Shown: piece after piece, positions 29,699 through 36,977 of the stretch | Layout: every line of letters begins with the position of its first letter | How positions within the stretch are numbered: the first letter of the stretch is position 1 | Virus record (IMG/VR): IMGVR_UViG_3300018421_000024 | Span: 1-63,231 of that record | From: a virus | Strand: one strand, 5' to 3' | DNA: 63,231 nt | Program-made: the position numbers and the translations under genes | The notes under the pieces: generated by a model | Told to the model about the DNA's origin: nothing | The model's database searches: none | The model's input: only the letters and a program-made list of their open reading frames with translations

Positions 29699-31981
29699 TC
29701 AAATTTTACATGATTCACAGTCATCATCTTCGACTGTACTTTGTTGTAGTTCAGTTGTTTCTCTATCTTCAATTTCACCCGCACCATCATATGTATTAAA
29801 ATAATATAACTGTTTTCCACCATACTTGTAAAAAGTCAGTACATCTTTCAACATATCAGACAGAGGAATTTTCTCATCTTCATAATGCAAAGGATTATAA
29901 CTTGTGTTTACACTGATACCTTGATCAATAAATTTTTGAAGAACCGCACAAATCTTTAGGTAACCTTCAGGTGATTTTTGATCCCACAACAAGTCATACT
30001 TGTTTTTTAATTTATGTATACCGGGAACTACCTGCTTCAGAACACCGTCTTTAGACTGTTTGATAGACACCAGGGAACGCGGTGGTTCAATTCCGTTGGT
30101 GCTGTTACTGATCTGTGCAGATGTCTCCGCAGGCATCAAGGCCATCAATGTAGAGTTACGAATACCAGTCTCCATCAGTTGATGGCGCAGTGAGTTCCAA
30201 TCCATATTATACTCTGGTACTACCAGTTCGTCAACATCTTTCTTGTATGTATCAATCGGTACTGTACCTCGACCATACTTCGTATCATTGTTTTTCAGAC
30301 AGGCGCCTTTCTCTTTTGCAAGATCAGCAGATGCTTGAATCAAATAGAATGACCATGCTTCTGCGTATTCATGTTCCAACTTCAGATCCGGTTCTTGATA
30401 TGTTGATCCGTGTTTTGCAAGAAAGTATGCAAGATTGATAATACCAACACCCAGAGGTCTGCGATTCTTTGTAGACTTATGTGCCGCAACTACTGGATAA
30501 TCTTGATAATCTAATAGTGCATCAAGACAACGCACTGCAAGTGTACAGGGTTTTTCAAAGTCTTCTGGCTTTTTAACTTTACCCCAATTGATTGCAGCAA
30601 GTGTACATAAACTAATCTCGCCTTCATCGTCAAAAATATTTGTCAGAGGTTTAGTCGGTAGATTAATTTCACAACAGAGATTTGATTGTTTGATTGGCGC
30701 AATTTTAGGATCAAAAGATGAATGGTCATTGGCGTTATCAACATTCATCAAATAGATACGTCCAGTGTCCTTCCTCTCTTGCATAAACGAAGCAAAGAGA
30801 TCAGATGCAGGTACTGTTTTCTTTCGAACAGAATATGCTCTCTCATATTTTTCATACAACTCTTTGAATTTTTCTGAATCTTCAAAAAACGCATCATAGA
30901 GACCGGGTACATCATTCGGCGAAAACAGAGTAATGTTCTCTCCTGCCAATAGACGTTCATAAAACAAACGGCTGAATTGAACGCCGTAGTCCATATGACG
31001 TACACGATTCTCTTCAGTACCTTTATTGTTCTTTAGTACAAGAAGGTCTTCTACTTCGAAGTGCCAGATCGGGTAGTAAACAGTAGCTGCTCCACCGCGC
31101 ACACCGCCCTGTGAACAGGACTTAACAGCACTTTGAAAATATTTAAGGAAAGGTGTGACACCAGTATGAGAAGTGTCACCACTCCTAATAGTAGAACCAA
31201 TAGCACGGATGCGACCGGCACCGATGCCGATTCCAGCTTTTTGAGAAACATACTTGACGATTGCGCTTGATGTTGCATTGATAGAATCCAGTGAGTCATC
31301 AGTTTCAATTAATACGCACGAGGAGAATTGTCTCTGAGGTGTGCGTACACCTGCCATGATAGGAGTCGGAAGACTAATATCAAAGTTACTTAATGCGTTA
31401 TACAGATCAACAACCCACTGTAATCTGTCTTCGCCGTAATTGCTAAACAACGTCATTGCGATACACATCATTGCCATCTGTGGCGTTTCATGTATCTGTC
31501 CAGTGACACGGTTTTTAACAAGATATTTTCCGCGCATTTGTTCCATTGCGGCATACGTTAAATCAAAATCTCTATCGTGCGCGATCTTTGTGTTCAGCCA
31601 TTCGATATCATCACGTGAGTACTTGTCCATTAATACACCATCGTATCGAAAATTGCCTACTTGTTCAACGATATGTTCTGTCAAAGAAGGAGGTTCAAAT
31701 TTACCATAGACCTCTTTCCTTAATGCGTAGTTGATCAGTCTACCGGCAACGTACTGGTAGTTTGGAGAATCTTCTGTGATCAGATCGGCGGCTGCTTTAA
31801 TCAACGTCTCTTGTATATCAACAGTCTTGATGTTGTTATAAAACTGTAGATGCGTTTTGATCTCTAGCTCTGAAGGAGAAACACCAGTCAAACCTTCACA
31901 TGCAAAATGTGCAACTTTGTGAAACTTGTTTAGGTCAAGAACTTCTTTATCACCATTTCTTTTTATTACTTGTGTATCCAT
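29699..31981 (-). CDS. nrdA: Ribonucleotide reductase class Ia alpha subunit
   Basis: A 760-residue NrdA. The ATP-cone region is at the N-terminus (KRNGDKEVLDLNKFHKVAHF), then the catalytic barrel with FSSCVLIETDDSLDSI, GIGIGAGRIRAIGS and the finger-loop region NLCCEINLPTKPL. NSTNGIEPPRSLVS matches the conserved Pro-rich region, and the C-terminal CESCKI holds the redox-active cysteine pair re-reduced by glutaredoxin. The length matches E. coli NrdA (761). Its stop overlaps nothing, and its ATG overlaps the stop of the nuclease gene upstream. Confidence 0.96.
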   Translation of the reverse strand: MDTQVIKRNGDKEVLDLNKFHKVAHFACEGLTGVSPSELEIKTHLQFYNNIKTVDIQETLIKAAADLITEDSPNYQYVAGRLINYALRKEVYGKFEPPSLTEHIVEQVGNFRYDGVLMDKYSRDDIEWLNTKIAHDRDFDLTYAAMEQMRGKYLVKNRVTGQIHETPQMAMMCIAMTLFSNYGEDRLQWVVDLYNALSNFDISLPTPIMAGVRTPQRQFSSCVLIETDDSLDSINATSSAIVKYVSQKAGIGIGAGRIRAIGSTIRSGDTSHTGVTPFLKYFQSAVKSCSQGGVRGGAATVYYPIWHFEVEDLLVLKNNKGTEENRVRHMDYGVQFSRLFYERLLAGENITLFSPNDVPGLYDAFFEDSEKFKELYEKYERAYSVRKKTVPASDLFASFMQERKDTGRIYLMNVDNANDHSSFDPKIAPIKQSNLCCEINLPTKPLTNIFDDEGEISLCTLAAINWGKVKKPEDFEKPCTLAVRCLDALLDYQDYPVVAAHKSTKNRRPLGVGIINLAYFLAKHGSTYQEPDLKLEHEYAEAWSFYLIQASADLAKEKGACLKNNDTKYGRGTVPIDTYKKDVDELVVPEYNMDWNSLRHQLMETGIRNSTLMALMPAETSAQISNSTNGIEPPRSLVSIKQSKDGVLKQVVPGIHKLKNKYDLLWDQKSPEGYLKICAVLQKFIDQGISVNTSYNPLHYEDEKIPLSDMLKDVLTFYKYGGKQLYYFNTYDGAGEIEDRETTELQQSTVEDDDCESCKI

Positions 31982-32439
31982 TATAACCCTGCCTCTTCTA
32001 AGGTCATGTCAATTGCGCCAGACTCAATTAACTTGCGTCTATTATTCATATGCATTTGTTGTATTTCTTCTTTGCTGCCGCCTAGATACGGTGTGGCATA
32101 ACCGTCACGTAACATAATGTCGCTGAGTTCAATCCATGCATCAGTAGTAGCGTCAAAAACAATAAAGGTTCCCAGTGTTCGACCGTACTTACCGCTTGCA
32201 TCATAGGCCTTCGTTACAAGTGTTTGTCGAGATCCAACTGGTAAGGTAGATTCTACGAAACTTTTGCTGAGCAATCCAAATTGTTTTTCTACTAGGTCGG
32301 TTGTTCTGCTTTCCGGCGCGTCAATGCCGCTTAAGCGAATTCTGCAATTTCTTTTCCACATATCAAAACCGAGATCAACAGAAACATCAACAGTGTCACC
32401 GTCTACAACGCGGTCTATGATACAACTATACTGGTACAT
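31981..32439 (-). CDS. Thermonuclease-like (SNase) protein
   Basis: A 152-residue SNase-fold protein from ATG at 32439, chosen because GGAG lies six bases upstream (an ATG at 32451 contains that GGAG). IDRVVDGDTVDVSVDLGF, then IRLSGIDAPESR and YGRTLGTFIV follow the staphylococcal nuclease pattern (D, D-x-P-E, R). No signal peptide is seen, so it should act in the cytoplasm, perhaps degrading host DNA or RNA near nucleotide-recycling enzymes. Confidence 0.82.
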   Translation of the reverse strand: MYQYSCIIDRVVDGDTVDVSVDLGFDMWKRNCRIRLSGIDAPESRTTDLVEKQFGLLSKSFVESTLPVGSRQTLVTKAYDASGKYGRTLGTFIVFDATTDAWIELSDIMLRDGYATPYLGGSKEEIQQMHMNNRRKLIESGAIDMTLEEAGL

Positions 32440-32698
32440 TCTCATCTCCATAAAGTTTTTTAAATTCCATCAGGTTCATATCACGTGTTGCAAAAGAACC
32501 TACGCCCAGAACATAATTTTCGGCAACATCTTCTGCCCACCTTTCAGACTTATCTGAAAAAAGTTCTGTCCATATTAATTTATCCTTATTGTAAAATCTA
32601 ACATAGAAATGATAATCGTCTTTGCAGACATCCGCTCTGCGTCCAGCATAATCAGATGGTTTATCGCCGTAGTAAGTAGAGATAACTTTTTCAATCAT
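32426..32698 (-). CDS. Small protein, unknown
   Basis: A 90-residue protein from ATG at 32698, preceded by GGAG at six bases; an earlier ATG at 32710 includes the Shine-Dalgarno. DYHFYVRFYNKDKLIWTELFSD and RWAEDVAENYVLG are aromatic and charged. It overlaps both primase and nuclease genes, consistent with one transcript. No family recognised. Confidence 0.65.
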   Translation of the reverse strand: MIEKVISTYYGDKPSDYAGRRADVCKDDYHFYVRFYNKDKLIWTELFSDKSERWAEDVAENYVLGVGSFATRDMNLMEFKKLYGDENVPV

Positions 32699-33702
32699 GT
32701 TCTTCTCCATGCAGTAAATAATAATTTTGCTTCTAGACCTTGCGAGGTGTTATTGTTTAACAATTTGTTTATGTTGTTGCACTCTTTCTCGTTTATCATG
32801 TCGTTAACATCTTTCTGTTTGATAAATTCAGGCCATATAACCACTTTGTGATTCATATCGACCACTTTCTGTATTTTAGCGCAGGTTTCTTTTGAACGAG
32901 GTTCATTATCATAAACGAATACCGAATTCTTATTAACAAAAGTCCAATCGATAGATCCACCGGCCATTGCGATTGAGTTCTCAACGAACATACTATCAAT
33001 TGGTCCCTCCAATATATAGTGTACTTTATTTCTGTCACATGTGTCAAGACCAAATATTTTAGGTTTACTATCATTTAACATTATTGTGATATAACGAATA
33101 GAGTTATTAGAGAAAGCACGGCCTTGAAAACCGAAAAGATTTTTTTCTTCATCAAGAAATGGTATGATCAACCGAGGTTCATCATTTTTTTCACTCTGAA
33201 ATTTATCAGGAACTATCGAATTAACAAACTTCTTGAATTTAGGTGCATAGAACAGTTTAGAGTGATAAGTATTAGGTATGTCTCTATTGATAACATACTT
33301 TTTGACAGGATGATCCCATGCCAATTGAGATACTTTTTTTAGTTGTCGAAGAGGTGTTGCTTTGATAAAAGAAGGCGTCTTCATCTTATCAGCAAACAAT
33401 TCTACATCACTCTTGACATGGTTAGTGCCAGACAATGAAAGTTTTTCAAATGAATATTCTTTAAACAGAGAGTTGTCTATTGTCTCAATAAACTTGGATA
33501 GACCGAGTGTAATGTTGCAGTTGTGACAATGATATAAGTAACCACCATCATCAGAAGGAAAAAGAAAACCTCTGGCTTTACTTCTATTTTTTTGAGAGTC
33601 ACCACAGATAGGGCAACGGAAGTTATATGTCTTGTTACTTACTCTACGGAATCGTTCAAGTCTAGAAGACACAAGACCAATATACTTTTGGTCCAACCAC
33701 AT
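32695..33702 (-). CDS. gp61: DNA primase gp61
   Basis: A 335-residue primase (T4: 342) starting at ATG 33702 with GGAG six bases upstream. An N-terminal zinc finger is given by CPICGDSQ and CHNCN; the TOPRIM core has VHYILEGPIDSMF (E) and SVFVYDNEPRS (D-x-E) with FLDEEKNLFGFQGRAF before it. It makes primers with the gp41 helicase, encoded at 56536. A TTGACA-17-TACAAT promoter lies 38 bases upstream. Confidence 0.92.
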   Translation of the reverse strand: MWLDQKYIGLVSSRLERFRRVSNKTYNFRCPICGDSQKNRSKARGFLFPSDDGGYLYHCHNCNITLGLSKFIETIDNSLFKEYSFEKLSLSGTNHVKSDVELFADKMKTPSFIKATPLRQLKKVSQLAWDHPVKKYVINRDIPNTYHSKLFYAPKFKKFVNSIVPDKFQSEKNDEPRLIIPFLDEEKNLFGFQGRAFSNNSIRYITIMLNDSKPKIFGLDTCDRNKVHYILEGPIDSMFVENSIAMAGGSIDWTFVNKNSVFVYDNEPRSKETCAKIQKVVDMNHKVVIWPEFIKQKDVNDMINEKECNNINKLLNNNTSQGLEAKLLFTAWRRT

Positions 33703-33739
33703 AATATACTCCAAATAATATTCAATACGCTACACAGCG

Positions 33740-33768
33740 ATTGTATCAATTATGCACTATGTTGTCAA
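33740..33768 (-). promoter_or_regulatory. Sigma70-type promoter for primase operon
   Basis: TTGACA (33768-33763), 17-base spacer, TACAAT (33745-33740) on the minus strand. One mismatch to consensus. It overlaps the end of the upstream late-type gene and is placed to transcribe gp61, the nuclease, nrdA, nrdB and the genes following. Confidence 0.85.
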
Positions 33769-34061
33769 CCAGCAATGAAATGAGATGCGAATGCTGCGGC
33801 GGCTACACTGATTGCGATCCAGAACAATCTAGAAATAGTGTTCATCTGACTTTCTTGTTTAACTAATCTTGACTCAATCTCATCTAACTTTCTACCATGA
33901 GCATTCAGACGGTCGTAAGCCGCGGTGTTATTTTTTTCCATTGAGACGAGTTTTTCCTCGGTACGCGCAAGTGCAACCATAGCGTCAGATAACTGGTCGA
34001 TCTTTTTTTCTATTCTATCTAAACGACCGTCATCGCGGCGTCTTTCTGGACCGTCATACAT
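33765..34061 (-). CDS. Coiled-coil protein with C-terminal TM segment
   Basis: A 98-residue protein: charged head, helical coiled-coil middle (DRIEKKIDQLSDAMVALA) and a C-terminal hydrophobic segment (LFWIAISVAAAAFASHFIAG). AGGA lies eight bases before the ATG. The topology resembles XhlA-type or tail-anchored lysis-associated proteins. It directly follows a spanin-like pair, so a holin or lysis-accessory role is possible but unproven. Confidence 0.65.
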   Translation of the reverse strand: MYDGPERRRDDGRLDRIEKKIDQLSDAMVALARTEEKLVSMEKNNTAAYDRLNAHGRKLDEIESRLVKQESQMNTISRLFWIAISVAAAAFASHFIAG

Positions 34062-34063
34062 CT

Positions 34064-34510
34064 TTAATTTCCTAAGAAAGGTATTTTGAAATTACTATCA
34101 GATGTATCAGAAACAACCTCTTCGGTCTCTTCAGGCACGTCCGACAATTCTGCTATGCTTTGCTCATAATAAACTAAGATTGCTTTTTGTTGATTAATAT
34201 ATCTTCTCAACTCTGCAACATTCATCGAAATGTTTTCGTAATCAGGAATGCTTATCGCAAAGAAAACAAGATCGCCATTTTCTTTTTCAAATCTTTCTAC
34301 AAACTCATCTATGTTTTCTGTAGTTACTGCATAAAACTCTATATCAAAAAGATTCACCGGCTTCGGGTGTGGTTGAACCGGTATTGTCTTAGAAACATAC
34401 TTAGTTCTAAGTATGACTCTTTCTTGTACTGTCGTACAACCTATTAGGCTACTGATCAGTAGCAGCGCCAGTATCGGCTTCAAGGTCTTTAAAAATTTGT
34501 GCAGTCGCAT
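34064..34510 (-). CDS. Lipoprotein, o-spanin-like candidate
   Basis: A 148-residue protein with a basic start, a hydrophobic stretch and a lipobox at LISSLIGC (Cys about residue 25), then PVQPHPKP and FYAVTTENIDEFVERF with a helical C-terminal half (NVAELRRYINQQKAIL). Its start lies inside the 3' end of the upstream TM coiled-coil gene (62-base overlap), as in nested Rz/Rz1 pairs. It is longer and less proline-rich than classical o-spanins, so the spanin role is inference. Confidence 0.62.
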   Translation of the reverse strand: MRLHKFLKTLKPILALLLISSLIGCTTVQERVILRTKYVSKTIPVQPHPKPVNLFDIEFYAVTTENIDEFVERFEKENGDLVFFAISIPDYENISMNVAELRRYINQQKAILVYYEQSIAELSDVPEETEEVVSDTSDSNFKIPFLGN

Positions 34511-34826
34511 TGTTTACCCTTGTCTCTATCATTCCTGGTCTTTGCAGTGTCAATTTTGTTAAGTCATGATCTCTCAATTTGTTTATCAACTCATCCTGAT
34601 ATTCTTCTGCTTCTTCTGCTCTTTCTCTTAATGCATCAATCTGTCTCTGCGCGACTTCAAAATTATTTCGTATCGTCTCTAATGACTCAGCATTGTCTCT
34701 TGCAGCAACCGTCAATTGTATATTGTTCTCTCGTAAATTTGCAATTGTTTCTTGCGTGTCTGTGTAATAGAAATAACCACCACCAAAGATGCCAGTGAAA
34801 AGTAATATCATAAACAACAATTGCAT
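34449..34826 (-). CDS. TM coiled-coil protein, i-spanin-like candidate
   Basis: A 125-residue protein with an N-terminal membrane segment (LLFMILLFTGIFGGGYFYY) and a long coiled coil (IRNNFEVAQRQIDALRERAE) in the expected periplasmic part. This is the Rz/i-spanin plan, and the downstream lipoprotein gene is nested in its 3' end. Together they would bridge the inner and outer membranes at lysis. No endolysin gene is identified in this window. Confidence 0.62.
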   Translation of the reverse strand: MQLLFMILLFTGIFGGGYFYYTDTQETIANLRENNIQLTVAARDNAESLETIRNNFEVAQRQIDALRERAEEAEEYQDELINKLRDHDLTKLTLQRPGMIETRVNNATAQIFKDLEADTGAATDQ

Positions 34827-35335
34827 TATTTAAGTTCTCCAATAAGTCTATTCAGTAACTCTTGTTCTTTCTTGTTTCTTTTCTTTAACTTCTTCCTTGA
34901 TCGTTCTGGTACGCCTGGTTCACCATCTGGACCCACACCGATGCCTGCGATGTTACCACCGCCAGCCGCATTCGTAGGTATCTCTTCATTCAGTGATTCT
35001 ACTTCTTTCATGTAATGATGTAGGCATTCTTCTAGATATTCTAGATCATCAGGATCAAGTTCTTGTTCTTTGATTAACAACAGAGCGGCCGCAAACGTTC
35101 CCAACCTGCTTTTTCCACCGGGAATTTTGTTTAATAATTTTTTTAGATTACCAACAAGTCTGTCGAAGTATCCCCAAGACCGATCTTGTTCGCCAGTTCG
35201 ATCTTTCTTCGAGGTGATGACTTTTCCATCGGCGTCAATAACCCCTGTCTTGAATGCCTCCCACTCCTCAAAAGGAGTAACAAGTCTTTTCAAGAACATG
35301 TAAACTGCTGCTATGTCAAATACGCCTTTAGCCAC
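34826..35335 (-). CDS. Conserved phage protein, unknown
   Basis: A 169-residue protein. VYMFLKRLVTPFEEWEAFKTGVIDADGK and the block GNLKKLLNKIPGGKSRLGTFAAALLLIKEQ recur in many T4-like phages; the C-terminus has GGGNIAGIGVGPDGEPGV followed by a Lys-rich tail. The family has no clear function. It overlaps the next ATG by one base and lies in the block that leads into the spanin-like genes. Confidence 0.7.
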   Translation of the reverse strand: MAKGVFDIAAVYMFLKRLVTPFEEWEAFKTGVIDADGKVITSKKDRTGEQDRSWGYFDRLVGNLKKLLNKIPGGKSRLGTFAAALLLIKEQELDPDDLEYLEECLHHYMKEVESLNEEIPTNAAGGGNIAGIGVGPDGEPGVPERSRKKLKKRNKKEQELLNRLIGELK

Positions 35336-35718
35336 TATATTTCCCTTAACTTGCCTGCTATAATTGCATCAATTACTATATCAGATGATCTAATTATTTC
35401 TTTCTCTGCAACATCATAGATAAAATCTGGCATGTAACTCATGTATACCAGAAATGTCTTTAAAATGGGCCAATGTTTTTCTTCTATCTTTAGAAAAAGC
35501 ATTCTTGTTACGGCATGATATTCAAAGACATTATATAGTGTAATCAAATGATTTAAAATCAGACGTTCTTTCAATTCATCGTTCTCATAATACCGAGTGA
35601 ACAATCTTTTCAAATATTTAAATCTTTTAATTTCTTCTTCAAATTCTTCATCAGCGTAGTATACAGATGTATAGTTTGCCGCCGCATAGAGATTAAAATT
35701 AGATTCATTCAAATTCAT
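35335..35718 (-). CDS. Conserved marine T4-like protein, unknown
   Basis: A 127-residue, mostly helical protein: FNLYAAANYTS, RFKYLKRLFTRYYENDELKERL and ILNHLITLYNVFEYHAVTRM. It matches my memory of a conserved protein in marine T4-like phages (DUF7207-like). No Shine-Dalgarno is evident. It starts after the terminator at 35741-35793 and its stop touches the next gene. Confidence 0.7.
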   Translation of the reverse strand: MNLNESNFNLYAAANYTSVYYADEEFEEEIKRFKYLKRLFTRYYENDELKERLILNHLITLYNVFEYHAVTRMLFLKIEEKHWPILKTFLVYMSYMPDFIYDVAEKEIIRSSDIVIDAIIAGKLREI

Positions 35719-35740
35719 ATTATTTTTTCATTATGTACCT

Positions 35741-35793
35741 AAAAAAGTAACCCCACGGGGTGCGCTTGTTTTGTAAACAGAGGCGTGTGGGGT
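35741..35793 (-). terminator. Probable intrinsic terminator
   Basis: On the minus strand ACCCCAC (35793-35787) pairs with GTGGGGT (35756-35750), followed by TAC and six T (35746-35741). The 30-base loop can hold a further short ACCC/GGGT hairpin. It lies eight bases after the stop of the 111-residue protein and separates the late structural block from the spanin region. Confidence 0.6.
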
Positions 35794-35801
35794 GTTTTTA
35801 A

Positions 35802-36137
35802 TTAAGAATCAGGGAATTGCGTATCGTCAGCTGTACCTGAAGTATTCGCTACATCGGTTGTTGACTGGTTAGCAGTGTTACTTGAGTCGCCAGTAGCAAA
35901 TGCAGAAGCAGACAAAGCGACAAGTGTTTCGTGAAGTACACGACTGCCTACAGTTCTTCTGTAAACCCAACCAGGTCCTACAGAACCTTTGCCGTCACCA
36001 CGTGCAGCAACAGTTTCGTCAGCATCTACACCGAATACGGTTGAACCGAACTCAGTTTGTCCAGATTCACCGGTGTCGGCTCTTGCAACGAACTTGGGTG
36101 CGTCAGAATATTGGTCTCTTTTACCCCATAGTGCCAT
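35802..36137 (-). CDS. Small structural-type protein
   Basis: A 111-residue protein opening MALWGKRDQYSDAPKFVA, with GSTVFGVDADE, GWVYRRTVGSRVLHETLVALS and a Thr/Ser/Asp-rich tail. MALWGK openings are common in a small virion-associated family of marine T4-like phages. An internal TATAAATA motif 120 bases upstream and a terminator downstream suggest late expression. The role in the particle is unknown. Confidence 0.65.
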   Translation of the reverse strand: MALWGKRDQYSDAPKFVARADTGESGQTEFGSTVFGVDADETVAARGDGKGSVGPGWVYRRTVGSRVLHETLVALSASAFATGDSSNTANQSTTDVANTSGTADDTQFPDS

Positions 36138-36140
36138 TTT

Positions 36141-36419
36141 TTAATCCTCTTGGTTAATGATTAACATGTCTAGTAAATATTTTGATTTATTGCTTATCTC
36201 TTTCGCTTTACCATTAACAACAAGATAAGTTTTATTAACATCAAACTCAGTTGTATTATTTATATTGGCGTTCTTCTCAGGTTTTTCTTGTTCTGGTTTT
36301 CTCCAAGAAGGCGCCTCTTTGACGGATTTTTCCTCGACTTTTTCCGCGTCAACAGGCCGCCGGCGTTTTATCGTGCGGCCAGGTTTCGCGTCTTGTCTTG
36401 TTTCTCTCCAAGTAGCCAT
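36141..36419 (-). CDS. Small basic/Pro-rich protein, unknown
   Basis: A 92-residue protein, Lys, Arg and Glu rich in the first half (KPGRTIKRRRPVDAEKVEE), with an ordered-looking C-terminal part (KTYLVVNGKAKEISNKSKYL). AGGA lies before the ATG with suitable spacing. It belongs to the chain of overlapping genes read with the modular polyprotein gene. Its function is unknown. Confidence 0.6.
   Translation of the reverse strand: MATWRETRQDAKPGRTIKRRRPVDAEKVEEKSVKEAPSWRKPEQEKPEKNANINNTTEFDVNKTYLVVNGKAKEISNKSKYLLDMLIINQED
36257..36264 (-). promoter_or_regulatory. Possible internal late promoter -10 (TATAAATA)
   Basis: Exact TATAAATA on the minus strand inside the 92-residue gene, 120 bases before the next ATG. 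In an AT-rich coding stretch (codons for NINNTT) a chance match is possible. Confidence 0.4.
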
Positions 36420-36977
36420 TTACTTGTCCTGTTTTTTTGCTCTCAATTTAGCGAGGTCTTCTGCATCGATATCATTATCGTCATCAACATCCATGTGCTT
36501 CAACTGAGCAGCAGAGAGTTTCTTTTTCTCTGAAATAAATTCACCGAAAGACATAAACGATTCTTTCTTCATCTTCTTGTGGCCGCCATGCGACTCTTGT
36601 ACCAACACAGTTACATCGTCATCGTCTACATGTACAGTCTCAATGCCGTGTTCAAACATGACTTTATACCATGCAACATGACCATTCTCGTCAGGCACAG
36701 CGTGTTCACCAAACAGAGCAGTACCTTCGTTCCACTCTTTGTGCATGATCTTACTTGCACACATATGCTTGTCGCCTTCAAGAGAACCTTTCTCTACACC
36801 GTCAATCTTCGACTCGTTGGTTGCTCTCAATGCTTTTTGAACACCAGGATGTTTTGACAAACCTCTGGCAATTCCTTCAATCTTGCGAACTGCTGATGTC
36901 ATATTCCCGCCTTTGACACGCGGATCATTAATGATACCATATGCCATCTTGATTTGTTTGTCAGTAAAATTAGCCAT
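36420..36977 (-). CDS. Virion-block protein with EF-hand-like C-terminus
   Basis: A 185-residue protein. Residues 1-55 (INDPRVKGGNMTSAVRKIEG) are basic and helical; the middle has EWNEGTALFGEHAVPDENGH and a HVDDDDVTVLVQE strand; the C-terminus has a linker-like KKESFMSFGEFISEKKK and MDVDDDNDIDAEDLAKL, which resembles a calcium-binding EF-hand or dockerin loop (D-x-D-x-D-x-D/I-x-x-x-D). Its ATG overlaps the stop of the 920-residue polyprotein and it shares its Lys/Glu-rich style. Confidence 0.65.
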   Translation of the reverse strand: MANFTDKQIKMAYGIINDPRVKGGNMTSAVRKIEGIARGLSKHPGVQKALRATNESKIDGVEKGSLEGDKHMCASKIMHKEWNEGTALFGEHAVPDENGHVAWYKVMFEHGIETVHVDDDDVTVLVQESHGGHKKMKKESFMSFGEFISEKKKLSAAQLKHMDVDDDNDIDAEDLAKLRAKKQDK

